Source: a virus | DNA: 44,112 nt | IMG/VR virus record: IMGVR_UViG_3300033143_001696 | Coordinates: 1 to 44,112 of that record | Direction: 5' to 3' (one strand) | Shown here: positions 25,426-33,846 of the stretch, in pieces | How the letters are laid out: every line of letters starts with the position of its first letter | Position numbering within the stretch: position 1 is the first letter of the stretch | Notes under the pieces: model-generated | Told to the model about the DNA's origin: nothing | The model's database searches: none | What the model saw: only the letters and a program-made list of their open reading frames with translations | Made by a program: the position numbers and the translations under genes

Positions 25426-25878
25426 ATGGGTGGATATAAAGACAAAAAGAATTTCAAGCCTCACGATCTGAACAACCTCACAGTCACACTCAACGGCGAG
25501 TTCACAGCCAGCGGGATCGATTCGATTTCTGCGGAGTATGATGACGATCATTTCTCCATTCAGACGGTCGCGGATGGCACGGGGGTCCCCGTGAAGGACC
25601 CGAGCAGGAAAGGGACCGTCACCCTGGCAATTCTGGAAGCCGATCCGACAAATACGAAGCTCTGGGAGCTGTATCAGGCATGTGTGGACAGCAATACAGG
25701 CTTCTCCATCTCAGCGAAAGACAGCAACGCGCCCGAGTTCAACATCGCAGAAACCTTCTGCTACATTCAGAAGCCGCCAGCGATGGGGCGCAGCGCCGAA
25801 GCCGCAGTCCTCGAATGGATCATCGTCGCGGTATACCTGAAAATCAAGGGCGGCGGTTACGCGCTCCAAGACGTCTAG
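25426..25878 (+). CDS. Tail tube protein (DUF3277-like)
   Basis: A 150-residue protein with AAGGAGG before the ATG. It has a beta-rich layout, with SGIDSISAEYDDDHFSIQTV, then VPVKDPSRKGTVTLAIL, then TNTKLWELYQAC, typical of the DUF3277 tube proteins that follow DUF3383 sheaths. The tube forms the inner channel for DNA. Confidence 0.82.
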   Translation: MGGYKDKKNFKPHDLNNLTVTLNGEFTASGIDSISAEYDDDHFSIQTVADGTGVPVKDPSRKGTVTLAILEADPTNTKLWELYQACVDSNTGFSISAKDSNAPEFNIAETFCYIQKPPAMGRSAEAAVLEWIIVAVYLKIKGGGYALQDV

Positions 25879-25885
25879 TCCTTAG

Positions 25886-26356
25886 ATGTCCTCGGCAATC
25901 GCAAAGCTGCTCGGGGCATTCTCGGGCGCGAAGATTGACTACGTTCCCTACAGCATGGATGACGTGGTGATCATGTACGGCATTCCACCGTTCAAGGTGG
26001 GAAGCGTTGATTACGTTTTCGCGCAGCACGCCAACGCCGAGGCCCGTCTGGTAATGGGGCTCAACGCCGAGGGCGTATTCGTCAACAATAAAAACAAGTC
26101 GGGGATTATCGAGTTCGGATTGCTGAACGGAAGCCTGTCCGGTGGCGCGATCCAGGTTGCGAACATGACAGGGATCCCTTTTCCCGTAGCCATCACGGAC
26201 AAGTCATCCAAGGGAACGAGCACCGTTCTAGGCTCTGCCTGCAGGATGATTGCAACCCCCGGTTGGCGTCGGGCACTGTTCCCCGGCTTGACGATTTACA
26301 CGCTTCACACACCCCGCCTGCTCATCTCGCAGGGGGTAAGACTACCGGCCTCATAA
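25886..26356 (+). CDS. Second tube-like tail protein
   Basis: A 156-residue protein 8 bases after the tube stop, with no good ribosome-binding site. It has an order of beta segments similar to the tube protein (VDYVFAQHANAEARLVMGLN, then KNKSGIIEFGLLNGSLSGGA, then TGIPFPVAITDKS). It may be a diverged tube paralogue, a tube initiator, or a cap. It ends 10 bases before the chaperone. Confidence 0.6.
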   Translation: MSSAIAKLLGAFSGAKIDYVPYSMDDVVIMYGIPPFKVGSVDYVFAQHANAEARLVMGLNAEGVFVNNKNKSGIIEFGLLNGSLSGGAIQVANMTGIPFPVAITDKSSKGTSTVLGSACRMIATPGWRRALFPGLTIYTLHTPRLLISQGVRLPAS

Positions 26357-26366
26357 GGAGGGCAAC

Positions 26367-26864
26367 ATGAAAGAAGTTGAAGGGACCAGCCTGCTCGGGG
26401 GAGAAGCCAGGAAGTATGCATTCAAACTGATGAACGCGAAAACAGGGACGCGACTTTTTCACGAGTACATTTCCCTGGTCGTCAAGGCTCTGCCGCTTCT
26501 TGGAAAGTTCCTGAGTGCAAGCGATGAAAAGAAGGGTAAGGATGATGTTGATCTCAAGCAGATCTCCGAACTTGTTTCCATTCTGCCGCAGATCCTTACC
26601 TGGGAGCGCGTTGAAGAGCTGGCGCGAGAAATGCTCGCCGGCCACAAGGCAACTATCGGCGGCACTGTGCATGAAGCCGACGAGACAGGTTTCCACGACG
26701 GCATCACTGGCGATCCCCTCGAACTCTACACCGCTATTTTCTACGCGATCACCGCGAACTATCCGAAGTACATCGACCCTTTACTGACAGCCCTGGAGGA
26801 CGAGGGCGATTCCTCCCAAGACCAAGGGGACGAAACAGAAGCCCCGACATCGAGCACTCGTTAA
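26367..26864 (+). CDS. Tail assembly chaperone (short product)
   Basis: A 165-residue protein with AAGGAGG ahead. It lies between the tube and tape measure genes, the normal place for the chaperone. It is helical (ISLVVKALPLLGKFLSA; VEELAREMLAGHK) with a low-complexity Asp/Glu/Ser tail. Phage chaperones of this kind commonly yield a longer product by ribosomal frameshift, and an in-phase extension without its own start codon follows here. Confidence 0.78.
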   Translation: MKEVEGTSLLGGEARKYAFKLMNAKTGTRLFHEYISLVVKALPLLGKFLSASDEKKGKDDVDLKQISELVSILPQILTWERVEELAREMLAGHKATIGGTVHEADETGFHDGITGDPLELYTAIFYAITANYPKYIDPLLTALEDEGDSSQDQGDETEAPTSSTR

Positions 26865-27043
26865 CCCTCACAGACCTGGAGATCCTGACCGTTGCGAAAT
26901 GGTGGGAGGTCGACCCTGATGTTGTAGAGCGTTGGACGATGCCGGATTTCACCGACCGTCAAGAGTATATGTACATTCAGTTTGAACTCGACCGGGATCC
27001 TGATGAAGACGACCGACCTTTGTGGCGCGGTCCAGAAAGCTAA
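26865..27043 (+). CDS. Frameshift extension of tail assembly chaperone
   Basis: An open frame of about 60 codons in the -1 frame relative to the chaperone, ending in TAA at 27,041-27,043. It reads as DLEILTVAKWWEVDPDVVER and on to RPLWRGPES. It has no ATG, GTG or TTG start, and the frame stays open well upstream, so a -1 slip near the end of the chaperone would join them. I could not identify a classical heptanucleotide slippery site; AAGGGGAC near 26,824-26,831 is the only run. The extension is the typical T part of a G/GT pair. Confidence 0.6.
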
Positions 27044-27046
27044 CCA

Positions 27047-29068
27047 ATGGCCGACCACGAAAAAGTCTATTCGATAAAATTCGATGTGACCAAATCGCTC
27101 GCGGCCCTCGGTAAATTCAACAAGAGGCTGGAGAAGACTGAAGTCCTGGTCAAGCGGATCCGCAAGGCGGCGGGGCCGATGTTCCGCAGCATGTCACGGG
27201 GATACAAGAAGCTCGGAAAGTCCATCGATCAGGTTGATCGCAAGACCAAGAAGCTCGGCAAGTCGGCGATAAATACCAGCAAGCAGATCCAGAAGGCGGC
27301 GAAGAAAAGTAAGCGAGCGTTCGACGGTATCGGCAAGAGGGCGTCGGCGCTCGGGTCTACCATGACTCGGCGTGTGACCTTGCCCCTCGCCATTGCTGGC
27401 GTGGCGTCGCTGAAGTTTGCGCGAGACTTCAACCGTGGCTTGGCGAATGTTCACACGCTTTTAGACGGTGGTATCGATAGAATCGAGGGATTAAAAAAGG
27501 GTGTGATGGCGCTCTCCGCCGACGTGGGAAAACCGCTCGGAGATCTGACAGACGGATTGTATCAGGTCATCTCCGCGCTCGGTGATACCGACGAAAGCAT
27601 GGGGCAACTTGAGGTCGCAGCGCGGGGCGCAGTTGCCGGTGTAGCCTCGACAGAGGAATCCATCAGCCTCTTGTCCGGCGTGATGAATGCCTACAACGAG
27701 ACAAGCGTCAAGCAGATGGAGACGACTAGCGACCTTGCGTTCATGGCGGTCAAGCTCGGCGTAACCACGTATCCGAAGTTGGCGGCATCGATGGGCAGAG
27801 TGACGCCGCTTGCTGCAGCGATGGGAACCTCTCAGGCCGAGTTGTTCGCAACGATGGCGACGGGAACGAAGGTCGGGACTGAAACCGCCGAAGTCGCAAC
27901 TCAGATAGCATCCGTCTATAGCGCGATGTTGAAGCCGACAGACGCGCTGAAAAAGACCGTCAAGAAGCTCGGCTTCGAGTCCGCTAATGCGATGATGAAA
28001 GAGAAGGGATTCAGGGGAACCCTGATCGCCCTCAATGAAGCGGTAGACGGAAACGAAGAGAAGATGGCCGCGATGCTCAAGCGCAAAGAGGCCATGTTGA
28101 TCGCAACGGTTCTGCTCGGCGGTCAGTCTGAAAATTACACCGAGATACTCGGCAAAATGGAGAAGGCCACCGGGTCGACCGATGAAGCCTACCGGCGCCA
28201 GACCGAGGGGATCAATAAGCAGGGCCACGAGTGGGAGAAGACGAAGCAGAAAATGGTCGGTTTCGGGGTTCGCATTGGCGACAAGCTGCTTCCGGTTCTC
28301 GGCAAGTTGTTTACAGCCATCGAGCCCATCCTCGAAAAGCTCGAAAAGATGGACCCGGCAACCCTGGAATGGGGGCTCAAGATCGCGGGCTTCTTGGCGA
28401 TTCTCGGACCCGGCCTGAAAGTCTTTGGCGGGCTTGCCACGGTCGTTGAAACGATAGTAAGATCGTCGCGGGGGCTGCTGAATTTTTTCTCAAAAAATAC
28501 GGCCGCAGCGGGAAAGCTATCGAGCAAGGTTGGCACGCTCGGCGGAAAATTGAATTCACTCGCGGGATCAATCGGAGCTATCGCGGTAGCTGCGGCGGTT
28601 GGTGCCGCGATAGGAACCGTCGTCTCGGAAACCATCGTAAAGCCCGAGATGGAGAAAAAAGCCAAGCGCGAGGATGTAGAAGAGAACGTTGTCCGACGCG
28701 CCAAAGAAGCGGTCAAGCACGGGTCCGCCGCAGAGAAGGAAGCGGCCAAGGTTGCATTGTTGCAGCATTACGGCAAGAAAAAAGAGCAGGGGCAAAGAGC
28801 CTTCCAGATAGCCGACCCGATGGAAATGCTGGCGAGTAAAATAATGGGGGTGGAAAGTCCAGCAGAGAAACAAAAAAGGTTATTGAAAGAGGGTGCGTTT
28901 GCGGTCAAGCAACTATCCCATCAGCAACGGCAAGGGGCGGGGATGACGAATAACATCACGGTCAACGCCCCCGGTGGCGATCCCAAAGTGATTGCAAAAG
29001 AGGTCGAGAAGTCCATGGGTAAAGCATTGCGACGGGGCGCGCAGGGTATCGGAGCGGGTGAGCAATGA
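27047..29068 (+). CDS. Tape measure protein
   Basis: A 673-residue protein. The N-terminus is basic and coiled-coil; a TP901-type core follows (about 120-370) with repeats such as GVMALSADVGKPLGDL and LSGVMNAYNETSVKQ. Hydrophobic segments at about 445-475 and 510-530 (IGAIAVAAAVGAAIGTVV) may cross the host membrane. The C-terminus is charged. It fixes tail length: about 670 residues would correspond to roughly 100 nm. It is short for the class but within range. The last codons overlap the next start (ATGA). Confidence 0.85.
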   Translation: MADHEKVYSIKFDVTKSLAALGKFNKRLEKTEVLVKRIRKAAGPMFRSMSRGYKKLGKSIDQVDRKTKKLGKSAINTSKQIQKAAKKSKRAFDGIGKRASALGSTMTRRVTLPLAIAGVASLKFARDFNRGLANVHTLLDGGIDRIEGLKKGVMALSADVGKPLGDLTDGLYQVISALGDTDESMGQLEVAARGAVAGVASTEESISLLSGVMNAYNETSVKQMETTSDLAFMAVKLGVTTYPKLAASMGRVTPLAAAMGTSQAELFATMATGTKVGTETAEVATQIASVYSAMLKPTDALKKTVKKLGFESANAMMKEKGFRGTLIALNEAVDGNEEKMAAMLKRKEAMLIATVLLGGQSENYTEILGKMEKATGSTDEAYRRQTEGINKQGHEWEKTKQKMVGFGVRIGDKLLPVLGKLFTAIEPILEKLEKMDPATLEWGLKIAGFLAILGPGLKVFGGLATVVETIVRSSRGLLNFFSKNTAAAGKLSSKVGTLGGKLNSLAGSIGAIAVAAAVGAAIGTVVSETIVKPEMEKKAKREDVEENVVRRAKEAVKHGSAAEKEAAKVALLQHYGKKKEQGQRAFQIADPMEMLASKIMGVESPAEKQKRLLKEGAFAVKQLSHQQRQGAGMTNNITVNAPGGDPKVIAKEVEKSMGKALRRGAQGIGAGEQ

Positions 29069-29589
29069 GCATAGCGGGAAATCTTGCAAGCGCCGCAGCG
29101 TCCCTCCTCGGAGGGATGGAGGACGCGAAGATCGGCGACCTGACTTTGTCCGCGCTGATGGCCCTGGAGGGAAGCGACCCGCTGGACGTGACTCGAAAGC
29201 CCGTCGACAAGGGCTTTGTCATGACGGATGCGGCGGTAGCCTTGCCGAAGGATCGAACACTCGAGATCTGCCTTGCCGATCCCTGCTTCTCACCCGAGGC
29301 ACTTATTCAGGCCGCGCTTTCGGGCGATGCCGCTTCCCTGACCCAGACGTGGCGCGAGAAAAAAGACCTCCTCTACAAGATGAAGGATGATCGGGAACTC
29401 GTGACAGTGCAGACTCACGAGGAAGTTTTGCCATCCATGATGATTCAAGACATCATCCCCCACTACGATGTCAATGAAAATATGGACGCCTTTTTCGCTA
29501 CGGTGTTTGTGATGGAGATCCGAGTTGTAGAGGGTAGCGCAGCCGGCGGGCTTCTCGACCAAGCTCTCGACGCGGTAGGTGGACTGTGA
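29065..29589 (+). CDS. Dit-like baseplate/tail-end protein
   Basis: A 174-residue protein directly after the tape measure. It has the layout of a Dit-like N-terminal domain: small residues at the start, then LSALMALEGSDPLDVT and RTLEICLADPCFSPEAL, followed by a beta-rich end. It probably links the tube end to the hub. The following genes fit a Pam3/AP22-like small myophage baseplate. Confidence 0.65.
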   Translation: MSIAGNLASAAASLLGGMEDAKIGDLTLSALMALEGSDPLDVTRKPVDKGFVMTDAAVALPKDRTLEICLADPCFSPEALIQAALSGDAASLTQTWREKKDLLYKMKDDRELVTVQTHEEVLPSMMIQDIIPHYDVNENMDAFFATVFVMEIRVVEGSAAGGLLDQALDAVGGL

Positions 29590-29897
29590 GCACCGTTAAA
29601 ATCAGCGTCCGCGATAACCCCTACTACCGAGGGACCAAGGCGCTCGACGGGAACACGTACACGCTCACGGTGCGCTGGAATACGTATACGGAAAAATGGA
29701 TCATGGACCTGGAAGGCGCGACAAATGACGTGGCGATCATGGGCATTGCCCTCGTCGGCGGGAAAGACCTTCTCGCGCCGTTCGGATACAGAGAACTCGG
29801 TGAGCTATGGGTCATGGACAATTCCGGGGCTGATGAGGATCCGAACTTTGCCGACATGGGCGGGCGGTTCACACTCGAATATACGCCGGTAGGTTGA
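29586..29897 (+). CDS. Baseplate plug protein
   Basis: A 103-residue protein with a GTG start overlapping the previous stop and AGGTGG just ahead. The sequence is a compact beta barrel (GNTYTLTVRWNTYTEKWIMD; GIALVGGKDLLAPFGY; GRFTLEYT), typical of the small baseplate plug family described in small myophages. It would close the tube lumen at the baseplate before contraction. Confidence 0.75.
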   Translation: MSTVKISVRDNPYYRGTKALDGNTYTLTVRWNTYTEKWIMDLEGATNDVAIMGIALVGGKDLLAPFGYRELGELWVMDNSGADEDPNFADMGGRFTLEYTPVG

Positions 29898-29900
29898 GCC

Positions 29901-30926
29901 ATGACACGGATCATTAATCCGCGTACAGAGATCAGAATCCTCGGCATCGACGAACTGATCATCTCAAAGGCCACACCGAGCACGGACGAGTATCTTTATA
30001 TTGACCATGACATCCGAAAGGACTTCGACGACGAGCCGAACGAGGCCGAGCTGGTAATTTACAACCTGGCTGAGAGCACGCGAAAACGGATCAGCGATTT
30101 TGCAAACCAGGCGGCGCCCGTCGAGATCTTCCTGACTCCAAGCGGTGTTGATGAACTGGTACGAGCATTCAAGGGTGAGATTGATTGGGCGGGCCATCGC
30201 TCGCAGCGCCCTGGATACGAAACGCGGATCTCGTGCACCTCCCAGAAGGAACAGCACCGGTCAATTTTCATCAATCAGAAGACCTTCGCCGCGGGAACTC
30301 CCGCCGCCGACATCATCACTTTTCTGATCAATGAAATCGGGATGCCGAGCGAAACGGTTATGCCGTTGCCGCTCATTCCGATACTCAGAGCAGAGTCATT
30401 TACTGGTCCCGCGTTCCCCCTGCTGCGTCGATACGTCCAGTACATGGGGCTCCACTGTTTCATCACGGACGGCGTTCTCAAGATAGCCAGTGTTCACGCG
30501 CCGCAAAATCCGATGGTATATCCACTGGCAAAGCGGCTCATGCTCGAGGATCCAGAGGAGACAACACGGATCGATCTGGAAGATGTCGAGCTGAAAGTCA
30601 ACGCGGAGTTTTCCAAGAAGGATCCGAAGGCGGCACGGCGGCGAAAACGCAAGACCAAGAAATCGAAGATCGTCGGGAAATCTGACTATGTCGAATATGA
30701 GGCGATGGACAAGACCATTCACGGGATCAATATCGAGATACTTTGCCAGCCTGACCGACAGCCGGACGATGCGGTGAACCTTCCCGAGTATCCCGCGCTC
30801 GCCTCTCGGCTGTTCCGAATTCGTGACGTGCATCATTTCGGGGACAACTACGCAGGCAACCGGACATCGACTTTCAACTGTGACGAATACGAGGGAAGCC
30901 TCGCAGATCTGGTGATGGGAATATGA
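29901..30926 (+). CDS. Baseplate hub protein (gp27-like)
   Basis: A 341-residue protein. The N-terminal part (DEPNEAELVIYNLAESTRKR) is a typical hub signature, ADVEIYNL-like. The middle has a barrel-like FKGEIDWAGH and a helical repeat, and a basic Arg/Lys-rich stretch lies near 245-255. The hub sits on the spike and joins the tube. The following gene encodes the spike, as expected. The stop overlaps the spike start. Confidence 0.8.
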   Translation: MTRIINPRTEIRILGIDELIISKATPSTDEYLYIDHDIRKDFDDEPNEAELVIYNLAESTRKRISDFANQAAPVEIFLTPSGVDELVRAFKGEIDWAGHRSQRPGYETRISCTSQKEQHRSIFINQKTFAAGTPAADIITFLINEIGMPSETVMPLPLIPILRAESFTGPAFPLLRRYVQYMGLHCFITDGVLKIASVHAPQNPMVYPLAKRLMLEDPEETTRIDLEDVELKVNAEFSKKDPKAARRRKRKTKKSKIVGKSDYVEYEAMDKTIHGINIEILCQPDRQPDDAVNLPEYPALASRLFRIRDVHHFGDNYAGNRTSTFNCDEYEGSLADLVMGI

Positions 30927-31672
30927 GCCTATTCAGAGACATCGCGTATGCCGTCAAGCGACTGCTCGGGGTAGAACTCGCCGTCGTGCACACGCACATT
31001 CCCTGCCAGGTGATTTCATACGATCCCGTCACGAATACCTGCGAGCTGCAGCCGTGTCTTATGAGGATGAGGGCAGACGATCCGAACAATTTCGAGGAGG
31101 TGCAGCTGCCCGTTTTAAAGGACGTGCCAGTTCAGCAACTCGGGAGCGGTGATCTGTTCCTGTCCGTGGCGCCGACAGTGACACGCGGAGTTGGTTCCTA
31201 TGGCGATCTTCATGTACAGGAGCGCAGTATCGCCAATTGGGTTCTACAGGGCGGTGTCGTGGCTCCAGGGACGGCTCGCAAGTTCGACCTGGCTGACGGG
31301 TTTTTCGTGCCGTCCATCTCTTTGTGCGTGCCAGATCTGCACACGGGGCCGATACTGACCGATAGGATTGCGCTCAGAAACAAAGCCGGTACCACATATG
31401 TTGCGGTTCTGGATAACGAGACGGTGGAGTTGTCCAACCCGTTCGGAAAAATTACGATAGATATTGCCGGTCTGATAGTAGTGAATAGCTCGGCAGATGC
31501 CGCTGCGCTGGCATCGAAGGTTGATTTGCTCTGGTCAACCCTCTACACGCTTTTGACAACATGGACGCCGGCGCCGCCTGATGGTGGGTTGGCGTTCAAG
31601 ACTGCAGCCATCGCAGCTTTCCCAATACCGCCGACTTCTGTTGCCTCAACAAAATTGAAAGTAGACGCCTGA
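30923..31672 (+). CDS. Baseplate spike protein (gp138 N-terminal type)
   Basis: A 249-residue protein. Residues 20-110 form an OB-fold-like domain of the gp138 type (HIPCQVISYDPVTNTCELQP; VQLPVLKDVPVQQLGSGD). Near 165-195 is a short beta-helix-like stretch (TVELSNPFGKITIDIAGLI), followed by a helical end. The trimer would make the membrane-piercing tip. No metal-binding HxH is seen at the end. Confidence 0.8.
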   Translation: MSLFRDIAYAVKRLLGVELAVVHTHIPCQVISYDPVTNTCELQPCLMRMRADDPNNFEEVQLPVLKDVPVQQLGSGDLFLSVAPTVTRGVGSYGDLHVQERSIANWVLQGGVVAPGTARKFDLADGFFVPSISLCVPDLHTGPILTDRIALRNKAGTTYVAVLDNETVELSNPFGKITIDIAGLIVVNSSADAAALASKVDLLWSTLYTLLTTWTPAPPDGGLAFKTAAIAAFPIPPTSVASTKLKVDA

Positions 31673-32058
31673 TGCGCGGTGTAAAACTCACCAAGACCGA
31701 CGCCGGATGCTACGACCTGGATCTTCAGGCCGGCAAGTTCGTCATGTGCGAAGACGGAACTGCCGCGGCGAGCCACTGCGCAACTCGGCTTCAAATATAC
31801 AAGGGTGAATATAACCTTGGCGGGAAGCTCACGAACAAGGACGACCTCGGGGTTGATTGGTACGGAATTATTTTCAACGTTGCCATGGGAGAAGCGGAGA
31901 AAACTTTCGAGCTTCGCAAGGCCATCCTGGGAACCCCGGGCGTGCTCAGTATCATAAAATTCGAGTGGTCGCAGTCCGGGCGGGTCGTAGCCATCACAGG
32001 ATCCGTCAATACCGAGTGGGGCGTGATAGACATCAGCCAGGAGATAGAACAGTTGTGA
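31672..32058 (+). CDS. Baseplate wedge/sheath initiator protein (gp25-like)
   Basis: A 128-residue protein. Its middle (CATRLQIYKGEYNLGGKL; GVDWYGIIFN) and the acidic helix ELRKAILGTPGVLSI match the gp25/DUF2634-type layout. It nucleates sheath assembly on the baseplate. It overlaps both neighbours (TGATG at the start), in the conserved order gp25-like then J-like. Confidence 0.77.
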   Translation: MRGVKLTKTDAGCYDLDLQAGKFVMCEDGTAAASHCATRLQIYKGEYNLGGKLTNKDDLGVDWYGIIFNVAMGEAEKTFELRKAILGTPGVLSIIKFEWSQSGRVVAITGSVNTEWGVIDISQEIEQL

Positions 32059-33209
32059 CATCATCATACGACAGCACGGGAATCGTACTCGACCGCTATG
32101 CCGATATTGTCGCCCGCCTGAAAGAGCTTTCCGTGGCTAAATGGGGCGCGTCCATCAATACCGAAGAGGACGAATTCCTCGGTCACGTCATCAGGAACAC
32201 CGCCCTTGTACAATCCGAACTGAACGAGATAGTTCAATCTATCTATGATGCGATCAGCGTAGCCAACGCGACAGGGACGCCCCTGGACAACCTCGTGGCC
32301 CTCATCGGCCTGCTGCGGCTCTCAGAGGCATTCTCGACCGTGACCATGACCTTGACGGCTGACATTGCCACGACGGTTCCCGTGGGCTCGAGATACGGAA
32401 CAAGCGCCGGGGTGGTCTTCGCCACGGATGAGGAGCTCGTATTCGCCGGCGCCGGAGACCTGGACGTTGAGGCCACCTGTACAATAGTCGGGGCGAACAA
32501 TGCAGGGATCGGCGATGTGATTGAGATCCTGACGCCGGTCCACGGTATCAGCGCGGCGACCAATGCAGCAGCGGCGATCCCCGGTCGGCTCCGAGAGACA
32601 GATCCGCAGCTCAAGACACGTCACACGTCCGCTGTCGCTACTTCGGGTGAGGATGACCTGGCATCCGTCTTTGAGGCTGTCTCGGCTGTAGACGGTGTTT
32701 CTGCTGTCTACACAAACGAAAATGACACGAACGAGACTGTTGACGGGGTGGACGCTCATAATATCCATGTTTCCGTTATCGGCGGAACTGATGACGACGT
32801 GGCCGAGGCCATCTCTCACAATAAGACATCCGGAGTTCCGACGCACGGGGCCCAGACCGTCGCGGTGTACAGCGAAGTCACGAGCCAGGCGAAAGATATT
32901 CACTTTGACAGGGCGGTCGATGTCCCCGTCTTCGTGTCCGTGGAGGTGACGGTTGTGGCGGGAGTCTACCCCGAGGATGGGGGCGCGGCGATAAAGGCCG
33001 CGCTTGTGGCATCTTTTACCGACAAGAGGATCGCTGCCAATGTCGTTTTCACTGAACTTTACGCACCGATTTACTCTGTCCCCGGGCATTCTGTCGCAGA
33101 CCTGCAGCTCGGCCTGGTACATCCCGCCCTCGGCACTTCCGATCTCACCATGACCACCCTGCAGCGGGCGACTCTGCCGCTCGCAAATATCACGATCAAG
33201 GAAAGTTAG
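32055..33209 (+). CDS. Baseplate J-like protein
   Basis: A 384-residue protein. The GTG at 32,055 overlaps the preceding stop and has AGGAG about 8-10 bases upstream; the longer frame from 31,857 lies inside the previous gene. J-like features: a TGTPLDNLVALIGLLR segment, TVPVGSRYGTSAGVVFATDEE, and the C-terminal FTELYAPIYSVPGHSVADLQL. It forms the wedge core of the baseplate. Confidence 0.83.
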   Translation: MTSSYDSTGIVLDRYADIVARLKELSVAKWGASINTEEDEFLGHVIRNTALVQSELNEIVQSIYDAISVANATGTPLDNLVALIGLLRLSEAFSTVTMTLTADIATTVPVGSRYGTSAGVVFATDEELVFAGAGDLDVEATCTIVGANNAGIGDVIEILTPVHGISAATNAAAAIPGRLRETDPQLKTRHTSAVATSGEDDLASVFEAVSAVDGVSAVYTNENDTNETVDGVDAHNIHVSVIGGTDDDVAEAISHNKTSGVPTHGAQTVAVYSEVTSQAKDIHFDRAVDVPVFVSVEVTVVAGVYPEDGGAAIKAALVASFTDKRIAANVVFTELYAPIYSVPGHSVADLQLGLVHPALGTSDLTMTTLQRATLPLANITIKES

Positions 33210-33210
33210 A

Positions 33211-33846
33211 ATGACCATCTCGGCAGATTTCAAGGACCGGGTTTTCAAGCAGTTCAAGGACTCGCCGCACATCGTTGCGCTGTTCGAGATCATCGCGGAT
33301 CCGATGCAGGACTTGTCGGATGTGGCCGACTACATCCTGGCACACTTGAGCATTGACGATTCTGAAGGGCTGGCCCTGGACATGCTCGGCGAACTGATCG
33401 GCGTGAACCGTCCCCCGATGCAGGAGCCAAACATCTTCACGTTGCGGCGCCCCGGGGATACGTCTGACCCTGATAATGATACCGGCTTTGGGAATGACGA
33501 TGATCCAGCACTGTCGACCGGCGGCTATCTGGGAACCTGCCAAGGTCTCGCACTCGTCTCAGATCCTGACGCAGAGATGGCCGACGAAGATTACCGCTTT
33601 CTCTTGCGCCAGAAGGCGGCGAGCTTCCGATCCAAGTTCACCCGCGAGAACATCTATCTTTACCTGATCGAGTTCGGTTCGCGCTGCGTGATTGACGATG
33701 ATACCGTGCTTGACGTGGAGTACGATCCCGTCACCTACTACGACCTGAACGCCTTTCAAAAGTTCTACGTCCTGTCTCGGGGATTCAAACCGGGCGGGGT
33801 CAGTACTGACTTCCGCGACATGATGCGGCATGGAGATTCAATATGA
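33211..33846 (+). CDS. Baseplate protein (DUF2612/gpI-like)
   Basis: A 211-residue protein that follows the J-like gene. It has LDMLGELIGVNRP near 55-70 and a later RFLLRQKAASFRSKFTREN, usual landmarks of DUF2612-type proteins. It occupies the place of P2 gpI and connects the wedge to the receptor-binding protein. The stop overlaps the fibre start (ATGA). Confidence 0.78.
   Translation: MTISADFKDRVFKQFKDSPHIVALFEIIADPMQDLSDVADYILAHLSIDDSEGLALDMLGELIGVNRPPMQEPNIFTLRRPGDTSDPDNDTGFGNDDDPALSTGGYLGTCQGLALVSDPDAEMADEDYRFLLRQKAASFRSKFTRENIYLYLIEFGSRCVIDDDTVLDVEYDPVTYYDLNAFQKFYVLSRGFKPGGVSTDFRDMMRHGDSI

Noticed and set aside
24558-25457. A 299-codon minus-strand frame over the sheath gene
   Set aside because: Shadow of a GC-rich coding strand; the sheath has clear family features and operon context.
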